16,691 nucleotides of DNA from Phycisphaerales bacterium (GTDB taxonomy: Bacteria; Planctomycetota; Phycisphaerae; Tepidisphaerales; Tepidisphaeraceae). Position 1 is the first letter of the stretch. Each line of letters begins with the position of its first letter. Below are positions 6,660 through 13,504 of this stretch, piece by piece. A program made the position numbers and the translations under genes. The notes under the pieces are model-generated. The model did no database searches. It was not told the DNA's origin and saw only the letters and a program-made list of their open reading frames with translations. Location of the stretch: positions 1 through 16,691 of the forward strand of contig JAQGHP010000608.1 of the NCBI GenBank assembly GCA_028288775.1, given 5' to 3'.

Positions 6660-7622
6660 CTACTCCTCATCAAACAGCGGCGTGCTCAGATACCGTTCGC
6701 CGAAGCTGCACATGACGGTCACGATGATTTTTCCCTTATTTTCCGGCCTTGCCGCGACTTTTGCCGCGGCGGCCATGTTGCCGCCGGAGCTGATGCCGCC
6801 GAAGATCCCTTCCTCCTTCGCCAGACGCCGCGCCCAGGCGAAGGCCTCTTCGTCCGTGATCTGAATGACCTCGTCCACGATGTCCGTGTGCAGGTTGCCC
6901 GGGACGAAGCCCGCCCCGATGCCCTGGATCTTGTGGCGGCCGGGCTTGATAGGCTCCCCATGCATGGTCTGCGTGATGACCGGCGACGCCACCGGCTCCA
7001 CCGCAATCGCCTTGAAGCTTGGCTTCCGCGGCTTAATGACTTCCGAAACGCCGGTGATCGTCCCGCCCGTGCCCACACCGGCGACGAGGATGTCCACCTT
7101 GCCGTCCGTGTCCTGCCAGATTTCTTCCGCGGTCGTTTTGCGGTGAATCTCCGGATTGGCCGGGTTCTCGAACTGCTGCGGAACGAAGCTGTTCTTCTGC
7201 TCCCCGGCGATCTGCTCGGCCTTGTTGATCGCGCCGCGCATGCCCTCCGCGGCGGGCGTCAACTCCACTCGCGCGCCCAGCGCCTTGAGCAGCCGTCGCC
7301 GCTCGATGCTCATCGACTCGGGCATTGTCAGCACGAGCTTGTACCCCTTGGCCGCACAGACGAACGCCAGTGCGATGCCCGTGTTGCCGCTGGTCGGCTC
7401 GACGATGAGCGTGTCCTTATTGATCTTCCCGTCCCGCTCGGCGGCCTCGATCATCGCCAGGCCGATGCGGTCCTTGACGCTTGCGAGCGGGTTGAAGAAT
7501 TCGCACTTGGCAAGAACGGTCGCATGGTCCTTGGGGACGAGGCGATTGATCCGCACCAGCGGCGTGCCGCCGATGGTCTCAGTGATGTCATTGAAGATAC
7601 GGCCTTGGGGTTTCAGGGGCAT
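6660..7622 (-). CDS. cysK: Cysteine synthase A (O-acetylserine sulfhydrylase)
   Basis: 320 residues, standard length for this fold-type II PLP enzyme that joins O-acetylserine and sulfide to cysteine in the cytoplasm. PLP would be bound at Lys50 in NPLASVKDR. The substrate loop PTSGNTGIALA, the phosphate-binding GTGGTITG, the GISSGGN stretch and the C-terminal SFGERYLST are all present and typical of CysK rather than CysM. The ATG at 7622 has a weak upstream TAGG. It lies 9 bp after the gene for a small unknown protein and 3 bp before the ribbon-helix-helix-like gene, so it belongs to an operon with the JAMM protease gene. A second, different cysteine synthase lies at 8781-9734. Confidence 0.96.
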   Translation of the reverse strand: MPLKPQGRIFNDITETIGGTPLVRINRLVPKDHATVLAKCEFFNPLASVKDRIGLAMIEAAERDGKINKDTLIVEPTSGNTGIALAFVCAAKGYKLVLTMPESMSIERRRLLKALGARVELTPAAEGMRGAINKAEQIAGEQKNSFVPQQFENPANPEIHRKTTAEEIWQDTDGKVDILVAGVGTGGTITGVSEVIKPRKPSFKAIAVEPVASPVITQTMHGEPIKPGRHKIQGIGAGFVPGNLHTDIVDEVIQITDEEAFAWARRLAKEEGIFGGISSGGNMAAAAKVAARPENKGKIIVTVMCSFGERYLSTPLFDEE

Positions 7623-7631
7623 GGCAATTAC

Positions 7632-7865
7632 CTATAAATATGGGGTTGGATCCATTTGTCCGAGGCTCCGCAGCGAACTGATGTGAGCGGCATCGATCAC
7701 TTCCACCTGTCCGCCTGCGTGAAACACGTAGAGCGCAATCGCGTAAGTCGCCAAAGCGACCATTTCCGGATGGGTTACCTCGATTCGTCTTCCGTCAGAA
7801 AGGTATGCCGCAAATGGTTCGAACGGGACGGCCACTATCCATGGAATCAGTTGCGAATCCTGCAT
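7632..7865 (-). CDS. Small protein of unknown function, paralogue of its upstream neighbour
   Basis: 77 residues from the ATG at 7865, preceded by AAGGAAG at good spacing; a TTG at 7883 would add six basic residues but is less likely. No known enzyme motif is recognised. The pattern PFEPFAAYLSDGRRIEVTHPE (about 14-34), then a strand-rich half (ALYVFHAGGQVEVIDAAHI), is shared with the next gene (PFRPF, DGRR, V..P). Proteins with this pattern are common as unannotated small genes in planctomycetes, from memory. It contains no Gly-Gly end, so it is not a sulfur-carrier protein. It is packed between the JAMM gene and cysK, with an 18-bp gap upstream and a 9-bp gap downstream. Confidence 0.75.
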   Translation of the reverse strand: MQDSQLIPWIVAVPFEPFAAYLSDGRRIEVTHPEMVALATYAIALYVFHAGGQVEVIDAAHISSLRSLGQMDPTPYL

Positions 7866-7883
7866 CCTTCGCTTCCTTCGCAA

Positions 7884-8105
7884 TTAGTGCTTCAAGGACT
7901 CCGCACAGAGATCGATGTCGCGCACTTGATTCGGCCGAACCAAAGCCACTCCGGCGTCCGTCACAACGCCCATGCGGCTGCCATCGGGCGCCATGCCGAA
8001 CTGATGGGGCTCCCTTACGAACAGACGCCGCCCGTCTTCGATGATGAGATAAAATGGCCGGAAAGGCTGGGCCAATCGAAGCTCCCGCAATTTCGCAATA
8101 TCCAT
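7884..8105 (-). CDS. Small protein of unknown function, first of a tandem pair
   Basis: 73 residues from the ATG at 8105, chosen because GAGG lies about 8 nt before it; an ATG at 8126 and a TTG at 8138 would extend it. The pattern LAQPFRPFYLIIEDGRRLFV followed by REPHQFGMAPDG and a strand-rich half ending in VRPNQVRDIDL parallels the downstream gene. This suggests a local duplication of a compact beta-rich fold of about 75 residues. The protein ends LKH, so there is no Gly-Gly tail. It starts 36 bp after the JAMM gene stop. Function unknown. Confidence 0.75.
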   Translation of the reverse strand: MDIAKLRELRLAQPFRPFYLIIEDGRRLFVREPHQFGMAPDGSRMGVVTDAGVALVRPNQVRDIDLCAESLKH

Positions 8106-8141
8106 TCGAGCACCTCGTTCCAACATCTTATCATTCAAGTC

Positions 8142-8609
8142 TCAGACAATCACAATCTTCTGCTCTCCAAACGTCTCCGTCACATCATCCAGCACCCAGC
8201 TCGTCATCGCGGCTGGTTTCCCTTTTTCAATCGCCACGATCACGTAACTGTAAAACGGCCAAGCATGCTGGCGGTCGTATTCGCTGGGGCGGGCGGGATG
8301 ATCGGGATGGCTGTGGTAGTAGCCGAGCACCAGCTTGCCCTCCTGCTCTGCGGCCCGTTCCGCCTTCAGTTGCTGGGCCGGGTCGATGGAAAAGCGGTGA
8401 TACTGCTCCTCCTTCTCGAACACGTTCCGCCCGGGCTCCAGCCGTTCGACCTCTCGTCGGGTCGCGCCGTTCTCCGTGATGTCGCAGCCAATGAGCATGC
8501 CGCAGCATTCGTTCGGATACGCCGCGACGCCTTCCACTTCGATCTGCCGGCGCAGCGCATCGGATAGGATCAAGTCGTTCACAGTCTTGTTATTCGCTTG
8601 TTCACTCAT
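8142..8609 (-). CDS. JAMM/MPN (Mov34) family zinc metalloprotease
   Basis: 155 residues, typical of short bacterial JAMM proteins. The complete zinc motif is visible: Glu34 in YPNECCG, then HSHPDHPARPSEYD with His99, His101, Ser109 and Asp112. Relatives such as mycobacterial Mec cleave cysteine from a ubiquitin-like sulfur carrier, or trim carriers to expose the Gly-Gly end. Its neighbours are a CysM-like synthase and a ThiF/MoeB-type E1, which supports that role. The ATG at 8609 is chosen because the open frame upstream (to 8687) is repeat-derived (LTPALSPEYEGEG). Its Shine-Dalgarno (GGGAG, about 10 nt upstream) lies at the very edge of the left arm of that repeat. Confidence 0.92.
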   Translation of the reverse strand: MSEQANNKTVNDLILSDALRRQIEVEGVAAYPNECCGMLIGCDITENGATRREVERLEPGRNVFEKEEQYHRFSIDPAQQLKAERAAEQEGKLVLGYYHSHPDHPARPSEYDRQHAWPFYSYVIVAIEKGKPAAMTSWVLDDVTETFGEQKIVIV

Positions 8610-8619
8610 ATTGCTCACT

Positions 8620-8752
8620 CCCTCTCCCTCGTACTCGGGGGAGAGGGCAGGGGTGAGGGGCCGAGCGTGAACTTGCGCCATTGGCACTGCAAGCGCAACT
8701 CGGCGTTCCGCCCCTCACCCTATCCCTCTCCCCCGAGTACGAGGGAAAGGGG
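8620..8752. repeat. Inverted repeat pair between cysM-like and JAMM genes (REPIN-like)
   Basis: The left arm 8620-8661 (CCCTCTCCCTCGTACTCGGG, then GGCAGGGGTGAGGGG) and right arm 8710-8752 (CCCCTCACCC, then CCCCGAGTACGAGGG) are near-perfect reverse complements around a spacer of about 48 bp. The CTCGTACTCGGG core is itself nearly self-complementary. The layout is the same as at 6225-6337, but the core is different. Confidence 0.88.
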
Positions 8753-8780
8753 ACCAGATCCTCTCATCATCGCCGGCGCC

Positions 8781-9734
8781 TCAGGGCCAACACTCCGCCT
8801 CCGATGCCGACTCCGTCCAAAAGCTTTCCGACAAATATTTCGAGGCCGAATCGCAGAACACGGTCACGACAACTCCGTCTTTCAATCCGCGCGCCGCTTG
8901 CATGGCCGCGACGAGGTTCGCGCCGGATGACACGCCGACCAGCAATCCTTCCTCCCGCGCTAGCCGCAGGACCATCTTGTGCGCATCCTCCGTGTCCACC
9001 TCGATCTGCCCGTCCGCAATCTCCGGATCGTAGATGCCCGGCACCAGCGCCGTCGGCATGTGCTTGAGGCCTTCCAATCCGTGCAACGGGGAATCGGGCT
9101 GCATGCTCAGGCACTGGATCGCCGGATTGAGTTCCTTCAGTCGGCGGGTGACGCCCATGAACGTGCCACTGGTCCCCAGGCCGGTGACGAAATGCGTCAC
9201 GCGGCCATCGGTCTGCCGCCAGATTTCCATGGCGGTGGTGTCGTAGTGCGCCTTCCAATTCGCGTCGTTGTTGTATTGGTCGGGATAGAAATAGCGGCCG
9301 GGGTTGGCTTCGACCAGATCCTTCACATGTCGCTGGGCGCTGTCGGTGCCGCCGGTGGGATCGGTGAAGATGAGCTCCGCGCCATACGCGATGAGGCTTT
9401 GCTTGCGCTCGATGCTCGCGTTCTTGGGCAGGGCCAGCTTGCAGTGGTAGCCTCGTTGGGCGCAGATCATGGCGTACGCGATGCCCGTGTTGCCGCTGGT
9501 GGCGTCGATGAGCGTCTTGTCCTTCGTGAGCAGCCCGCGGCGTTCGCCGTCGAGGATCATCGCCAGCGCCGCGCGATCCTTCACGCTCCCGCCCGGGTTG
9601 TACCATTCGGCCTTGGCGTACACTTCCACGGGGGCGATGTCCCGCCCCACCCGCTTGAACGACAGCAGCGGCGTGTTGCCGATTAACTGCAACACAGACC
9701 TGCCAGCCGACCGTCCCTCGGAAGTTAATTCCAT
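8781..9734 (-). CDS. cysM: Cysteine synthase, CysM-like (possible O-phosphoserine/thiocarboxylate type)
   Basis: 317 residues from the ATG at 9734. It is a fold-type II PLP enzyme with Lys52 in NPGGSVKDR, the DATSGNTGIAYA loop, TGLGTSGTFMG for phosphate binding and GVSSGAN. The stretch THFVTGLGTSGTFMG plus VPGIYDPEI recalls Mycobacterium tuberculosis CysM (HFVAGLGTTGTLMG, VPELYDPEI). That enzyme uses O-phosphoserine and the thiocarboxylated carrier CysO. By eye, a lysine (GLKHMP) stands near the phosphoserine-binding arginine of that enzyme, which needs a real alignment. Its neighbours, an E1 enzyme and a JAMM protease, fit the same route. It could still be an ordinary O-acetylserine- or cystathionine-type enzyme. 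An in-frame ATG at 9752 would add six residues. Confidence 0.9.
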   Translation of the reverse strand: MELTSEGRSAGRSVLQLIGNTPLLSFKRVGRDIAPVEVYAKAEWYNPGGSVKDRAALAMILDGERRGLLTKDKTLIDATSGNTGIAYAMICAQRGYHCKLALPKNASIERKQSLIAYGAELIFTDPTGGTDSAQRHVKDLVEANPGRYFYPDQYNNDANWKAHYDTTAMEIWRQTDGRVTHFVTGLGTSGTFMGVTRRLKELNPAIQCLSMQPDSPLHGLEGLKHMPTALVPGIYDPEIADGQIEVDTEDAHKMVLRLAREEGLLVGVSSGANLVAAMQAARGLKDGVVVTVFCDSASKYLSESFWTESASEAECWP

Positions 9735-9872
9735 TACGCTCAACGTCCACAAATCCTAGTGGAATAAAAATGGCAACTCAAGATGATCCTAGGCCCGCGG
9801 CACGCTCAACGCTTGACCCGCTCCCCTTTCGGATTCCTAACACAGGCACATAAGCAGCGGCTTTGCAACTTT

Positions 9873-10922
9873 TTACGCGCCAATGTACCGCGCATAAATC
9901 GACCGTGCCCTGTCGGAATCCCCCGTGCCCTGCACGATCAAGCGGCCGTCTCCAAATACCGTAAGCTGAAGGTCTTCCGCCCCCTGCAACTGGCATCGCA
10001 CCAAGTGCGGCGTACGCTCCACCGGCCCCGCCGACCCGAGCTTTTCTGCAAGCAACATCAAGTCCACCATCACCCGCCCCGCCGGCCTCACCTGCACGGC
10101 GTTCCGTCCGCAAAGACTGGTCGTTGCGCTCGCCGTCCGGCTGTCCAGGAACTCAAACTTCCGCAGACCGCAGGCAACGCAATCACCGCGCTTCGCATCC
10201 AGTGTCGGGGTGGTCCGAAGCCGGTTCTTCCACAGATCGAGCACGAAAAGTTCCTGCCCCACCGATTCGTAATCGCCCACGAGCAGCTTGATTGCCGCCA
10301 CGGCTTGCAGCGACGCGACGACCGCCGCCACTGGAGAAAACACCCCCGCCGTGTCGCATGTCGGCAGCTCGCCCGGGCCGGGAGGACTCGGGAAAATACA
10401 GCGCAAACAAGCCGTGGTCGGCGGACGAATCGCCATCATCCGCCCCTCCATCCCCACGCACGCCCCATACACCCAGGGCAACCCATGCTTCACCGAAACA
10501 TCATTGAGCAGATACCGCGTTTCCGCGCTGTCGGTCCCGTCCAAAATCAAGTCCGCCCGGCCGCCCCCCGCTTCCAATCCCGCCAGCTCCTCAATATTCC
10601 CCGCGTGCAAATCCACCACCAGCGGCTCAATTGTTACCGATGAATTGATGCCCCCCAATCGCTTCGCCGCGGCTACCGCCTTGGGCCTTCCCTCTTTCGC
10701 ATCGTTCTCATCAAACAACACCTGCCGCTGGAGGTTCGTCAGCTCGACGACATCGCGATCCACGATCCGTAAATTCCCCACGCCCGCGCGAACGAGCTGT
10801 TCGGCCAATACCGTCCCCAGCGCCCCGCACCCCACGAGCAGCACCCGCGCTGCAGACAGGCGAGCCTGCCCGATTTTACCGATCTGTGGGAGCAAGGTCT
10901 GGCGGTGATAACGGTCGGTCAC
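9873..10922 (-). CDS. ThiF/MoeB/HesA-family adenylyltransferase (E1-like) with C-terminal extension
   Basis: 349 residues from a GTG at 10922. E1-like enzymes adenylate the C-terminal glycine of ubiquitin-like sulfur carriers. DRYHRQTLLPQIG opens the protein as in MoeB. GCGALG (31-36) is the nucleotide-binding loop and NLQRQVLF (63-70) is conserved. Zinc ligands are Cys172/Cys175 (CLRC) and Cys248/Cys251 (CVAC), and Cys189 in TCDTAGVFSPV is the likely catalytic cysteine. A further domain of about 80 residues (LCGRNAVQV to LYARYIGA-like end, 270-349) replaces the rhodanese domain of MoeZ. Earlier in-frame ATGs (10988 and upstream) would run into the divergent ylbF-like gene and lack family similarity, so the GTG (GGGA upstream) is preferred. 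It is first in the sulfur block and 138 bp upstream of the cysM-like gene. Confidence 0.93.
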   Translation of the reverse strand: MTDRYHRQTLLPQIGKIGQARLSAARVLLVGCGALGTVLAEQLVRAGVGNLRIVDRDVVELTNLQRQVLFDENDAKEGRPKAVAAAKRLGGINSSVTIEPLVVDLHAGNIEELAGLEAGGGRADLILDGTDSAETRYLLNDVSVKHGLPWVYGACVGMEGRMMAIRPPTTACLRCIFPSPPGPGELPTCDTAGVFSPVAAVVASLQAVAAIKLLVGDYESVGQELFVLDLWKNRLRTTPTLDAKRGDCVACGLRKFEFLDSRTASATTSLCGRNAVQVRPAGRVMVDLMLLAEKLGSAGPVERTPHLVRCQLQGAEDLQLTVFGDGRLIVQGTGDSDRARSIYARYIGA

Positions 10923-10986
10923 TGGAAAATCCCATCTTGCCGCATGGGTCGGCGGAGCTATAGTAGCGGGTCTAACAAGGAATCGC
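10923..10986. promoter_or_regulatory. Divergent promoter region between E1 gene and ylbF-like gene
   Basis: This 64-bp spacer separates two genes read outward. On the plus strand a TATAGT at about 10959-10964 could be a -10 box, and AAGGA at 10975-10979 is a well-placed ribosome-binding site for the ATG at 10987. No confident -35 box was assigned for either direction. Confidence 0.45.
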
Positions 10987-11364
10987 ATGCCCGTTGACAC
11001 CACGCAGATCATGGATGAGGCCACCAAGCTCGGCCTGCTCGTCGCCCAGCACCCCGCAGTCGCCCGCTACAAGCAGGCGCGGGAGGCTGTCGACAAGGAC
11101 CCGGAGGCCACGCGTATGCTGGCCGACCTGGACCGGCAGATCGAGAACCTCACCCGACAGCAACAGTCCGGCCTCCCCGTCACCGATGCCCAGCAACAGC
11201 AACTCGAGTCGCTGCAAAACCGCATCGTCTCGCAACTCAAGATCAAGAACCTCAACCTGGCCCAGGTGGATTTCGTGGACCTGCTCCGCAAGGTCACGCA
11301 GACGATCCAGCGCCAGTTGGCGGATGAACCCGCCGCGGGGGCGCCGAGGCCTGGTGTAATGTAA
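10987..11364 (+). CDS. YlbF/YmcA-family protein
   Basis: 125 residues, all-helical by composition. It has the YlbF-like layout: an N-terminal helix (TTQIMDEATKLGLLVAQHP), AVARYKQAREAVDKDPEATRM, then a long glutamine-rich coiled-coil stretch (about 44-80) and a C-terminal helix (DFVDLLRKVTQTIQRQL). In Bacillus, YlbF and YmcA act with YaaT as an RNase Y accessory complex; whether this protein does so is unknown. AAGGA precedes the ATG by 7 nt. It is divergent from the E1 gene and shows no functional link to the sulfur block. The glycine/alanine/proline tail (EPAAGAPRPGVM) is probably disordered. Confidence 0.8.
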   Translation: MPVDTTQIMDEATKLGLLVAQHPAVARYKQAREAVDKDPEATRMLADLDRQIENLTRQQQSGLPVTDAQQQQLESLQNRIVSQLKIKNLNLAQVDFVDLLRKVTQTIQRQLADEPAAGAPRPGVM

Positions 11365-11383
11365 AACCGAAACTGAGCGGTGA

Positions 11384-11542
11384 ATACGGGAAGAGCTCAC
11401 CGCGCAGGACCTCGCCGAACTCCGGCGAGAGGTCATGATCGGGGTGGAAGAACACCATCAGGGCGAGAGTACGCCGCTCGATATGGAATCGATCAAAGCG
11501 CAGGTGTTCGGCGGCCGGGGCGCGTCGCGCAAGGGGGCTTGA
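11384..11542 (+). pseudogene. Remnant of ParD-like antitoxin, C-terminal half only
   Basis: An in-frame stop at 11381 is followed by an open frame whose product reads ELTAQDLAELRREVMIGVEE, then GESTPLDMESIKAQVFGGRG. This is the C-terminal toxin-binding half of a ParD-type antitoxin. The N-terminal ribbon-helix-helix half is missing in all three frames between 11365 and 11435. The first in-frame ATG (11435) would give only 35 residues. The TGA overlaps the toxin ATG by one base, as in intact parDE operons. Confidence 0.7.
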
Positions 11543-11843
11543 TGCCGCGCGTGCTCAAGACGCCGCGGGCTGAGAAGGATCTTGTCGCAATCGGCCGACA
11601 CATCGCGATGGACAATCCTCGAGCCGCGGCCCGCATGCTGGAGCGCTTTCAGGAGAGCTTCGACATCATCGCCCGCTTTCCCAACGGCGGGACCGCCCGC
11701 GACGAGCTTGCGGAAGGATTGCGCAGCTTTCCGGTAGGCAACTACCTCATCTTCTATCTACCATTTCTGACGGCGTAAGCGTCGTGCGCGTCCTGCATGG
11801 CGCGCGGAACTTGCGGCGGATTTTTCGCCGCGGAGACGGGTAG
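11542..11843 (+). pseudogene. parE: ParE/RelE-superfamily toxin gene, frameshifted near its 3' end
   Basis: The frame from ATG 11542 gives 78 residues: MPRVLKTPRAEKDLVAIGRH, then NPRAAARMLERF and FPVGNYLIFYLPFLTA, stopping at 11778. A ParE toxin should continue after NYLIFY with strand residues ending in VLHGARD/N. That missing end is present in another frame from about 11763 (ISDGVSVVRVLHGARNLRRI, stop at 11841-11843). Loss of one base at about 11758-11765 explains it, likely an A in CCAATTTCT. The encoded toxin would lack its C-terminal strand and is probably inactive, unless the shift is a sequencing error. The adjacent antitoxin is also truncated. Confidence 0.85.
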
Positions 11844-11868
11844 AGCCCCTTTCGCGTAGAATCAAGGC

Positions 11869-12375
11869 ATGGCTGACAACCGATGGCTCCTCTACGCGAT
11901 TCTCGCCGCCGTCTCGGCGGCGGTGGTTAGCATCTTTGCGAAGATCGGGATGGAAGGAATCGACTCCACGCTGGCAACCACCGTGCGCGCCGCGGTGATG
12001 CTCGTGTTTCTTGCCTGCGTCTGCACGGCCGGGAAACTGTGGGATAAGCTGCCGACGGTGCGGGGGTGGGCCGTCGTGATGATCGCGCTATCGGGGCTGG
12101 CGGGGGCGACGTCGTGGTTGTTTGGCTTCAAGGCGCTGGCGGTGGGCGGGAGGGTCACACAGGTTGCGCCGATCGACAAACTCAGCGTGCCGCTGGCGGC
12201 AATGCTGGCATTTTTCCTGCTGAAGGACCGGCCATCGGCGCTCAATTGGGCGGGAATTTTGCTCATTGCGTTCGGCGCGTATTTGACGGCGATTCCACGG
12301 AGCGCGCCGCAAAAGCCATTGGCCGCGGATCAAACTTCGCCGGTGGTGAAGGCGGATCACACCCCGCCGCGTTGA
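11869..12375 (+). CDS. Half-size EamA/DMT-family membrane transporter
   Basis: 168 residues with five predicted membrane segments (about 7-25, 33-53, 66-87, 103-118 and 125-143) and a hydrophilic tail. This is a single EamA repeat, half of the usual ten-helix drug/metabolite transporter, of the COG2510 kind. VSIFAKIGMEGIDSTLATTVRA and QVAPIDKLSVPLAAMLAFF are characteristic stretches. Such proteins would have to form dimers; the substrate is unknown. The ATG at 11869 has AAGG close upstream and a possible TAGAAT -10 box. Its last 19 bp overlap the end of the convergent GNAT gene. Confidence 0.88.
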   Translation: MADNRWLLYAILAAVSAAVVSIFAKIGMEGIDSTLATTVRAAVMLVFLACVCTAGKLWDKLPTVRGWAVVMIALSGLAGATSWLFGFKALAVGGRVTQVAPIDKLSVPLAAMLAFFLLKDRPSALNWAGILLIAFGAYLTAIPRSAPQKPLAADQTSPVVKADHTPPR

Positions 12376-12869
12376 AGCAGCATCTTCTGCATGTAAATCA
12401 CATCGAGCCAGCGGTCGAACTTCCGGCCGACCTCGCGAAGCAGCCCTACCTGAGCAAACCCGAACGCGGCGTGCAGGCGCACACTCGGCTCCTGATCGGC
12501 GGAAATCAGCGCCAGCATGCTGTGATATCCCAGCGCCTGCGCGCGGGTGATAAGGTCTTCCAGCAACCGGCGGCCGATGCCGCGGGCCAGTGCGTCGTGG
12601 CGGACGTAGATGGAGTTCTCCACGGTGGGGCGGTAGGCGGCGCGGGCGTGAAACTTTGACAGGGAACCCCAGCCGACCACTTCCCCCTCCTGCTCCGCGA
12701 CGATCGCTGGATGCTCCGGGCCGTGGGCGGCGAACCACATCTCGCGCTCCGCAACCGTCGCAGGCTCGGTCTGATATGTCGCGGTGGAGTGAATGACGTA
12801 GTGGTTGTAAATCGAGTTGATGGCGGGGAGGTCAGCCGCGAGGGCGATTCGGAGCGAGATGGCGGGCAT
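12357..12869 (-). CDS. GNAT-family N-acetyltransferase, phosphinothricin acetyltransferase-like
   Basis: 170 residues, full length for the Pat/MnaT-type group that acetylates the amino group of small amino-acid-like molecules. LRIALAADLPAINSIYNHYV and TATYQTEP at the N-terminus, VVGWGSLSKFHARAAYRPTVENSIYV in the core strands and the acetyl-CoA loop ARGIGRRLLEDL (95-106) are typical. ISADQEPSVRLHAAFGF and GRKFDRWLDVIYMQK close the fold. The ATG at 12869 is chosen (CAGGAAA upstream) over the frame opening at 12908, whose extra residues lack similarity. It is convergent with the EamA gene, overlapping by 19 bp, and divergent from the gene at 13000. The natural substrate is unknown. Confidence 0.92.
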   Translation of the reverse strand: MPAISLRIALAADLPAINSIYNHYVIHSTATYQTEPATVAEREMWFAAHGPEHPAIVAEQEGEVVGWGSLSKFHARAAYRPTVENSIYVRHDALARGIGRRLLEDLITRAQALGYHSMLALISADQEPSVRLHAAFGFAQVGLLREVGRKFDRWLDVIYMQKMLLQRGGV

Positions 12870-12999
12870 TGCGGGATTTTCCTGGTGTGTGGGAAGTTTT
12901 GCAATCAATCCGCCGTTCTAGCACCGATTTTGCGTCTCACACCCGAGTACGGGAAATCCCTAGAGAACACCGGCCCTTTGTCTTAGCTCGGAGGCTTTT

Positions 13000-13287
13000 A
13001 TGTTTCGGTTGCTAAAGCTCGCGACGTACGCGTTCCTCGGCTACGCCCTCTATGAATTCTTCCGCGGCATAACTACCGACGTGGAAGCGTCTGCGGGCCA
13101 GGGCGGCCAGCAAGGAGGGCAACGCGGCGAGCGAGCGTCGTCTCAAGGCCAAAGCGGATCCGGCCGATCCCAGGCCCGCGGCGGCGAGCGAGTCACCGGA
13201 CCCGGCGAGGGGATGTCCGTCCAAACGCAGGACGCCAACGGCGGAGCGATCCCGCACACCGTCGGCCGCGGAATCGTTCACCGCTGA
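13000..13287 (+). CDS. Small membrane-anchored low-complexity protein, unknown function
   Basis: 95 residues. One hydrophobic N-terminal segment (LLKLATYAFLGYALYEFFRG, 4-23) is followed by a hydrophilic, probably disordered region rich in Gly, Gln, Arg and Ser (GQGGQQGGQRGERASSQGQ), ending in GRGIVHR. A strong GGAGG lies 6 nt before the ATG, and a terminator hairpin follows, so it looks like a real single-gene unit. No domain is recognised. Confidence 0.7.
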   Translation: MFRLLKLATYAFLGYALYEFFRGITTDVEASAGQGGQQGGQRGERASSQGQSGSGRSQARGGERVTGPGEGMSVQTQDANGGAIPHTVGRGIVHR

Positions 13288-13327
13288 TTCCGCCGACCAC
13301 TACCCAGCGCATTACCTACCGCAACGC

Positions 13328-13373
13328 GAGCCCCCATGCGGACACCCGTCTGCGTGGGGCTCCGTTGTTTTGT
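13328..13373 (+). terminator. Rho-independent-like terminator
   Basis: GAGCCCC-C-ATGCGGA pairs with TCTGCGT-GGGGCTC around a small loop, followed by a T-rich run (CGTTGTTTTGT). It stands 41 bp after the stop of the small membrane protein and before zwf. The rest of the 13288-13504 spacer holds only a short GGGTTCAGGGTTCGGGGTTC stretch and the zwf leader. Confidence 0.7.
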
Positions 13374-13504
13374 GGAAATGGGCGGGCGAGGGTTCAGGGT
13401 TCGGGGTTCAGAACCCTCTGCCGGACCGATCCACATCGCGCAAGATTGCATTTCCCTTCCCCGTCTCGTATCTCTTGGCACGGAATCTGAAGGAAAGGAT
13501 ATCC

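Noticed and set aside
6039..7637. Long plus-strand open frame over cysC, cysK and their spacer
   Set aside because: It crosses two well-supported minus-strand genes and a repeat, and shows no family similarity.
7632..8105. The two small proteins as missing ThiS/CysO-type sulfur carriers
   Set aside because: Their size fits, but neither ends in Gly-Gly nor has Gly-Gly near the end, so an E1 enzyme could not activate them.
11380..11541. The toxin frame extended upstream to a GTG at 11380
   Set aside because: The extra residues (Arg/Gly-rich) are the antitoxin region read in the wrong frame; the toxin similarity begins at the ATG at 11542.
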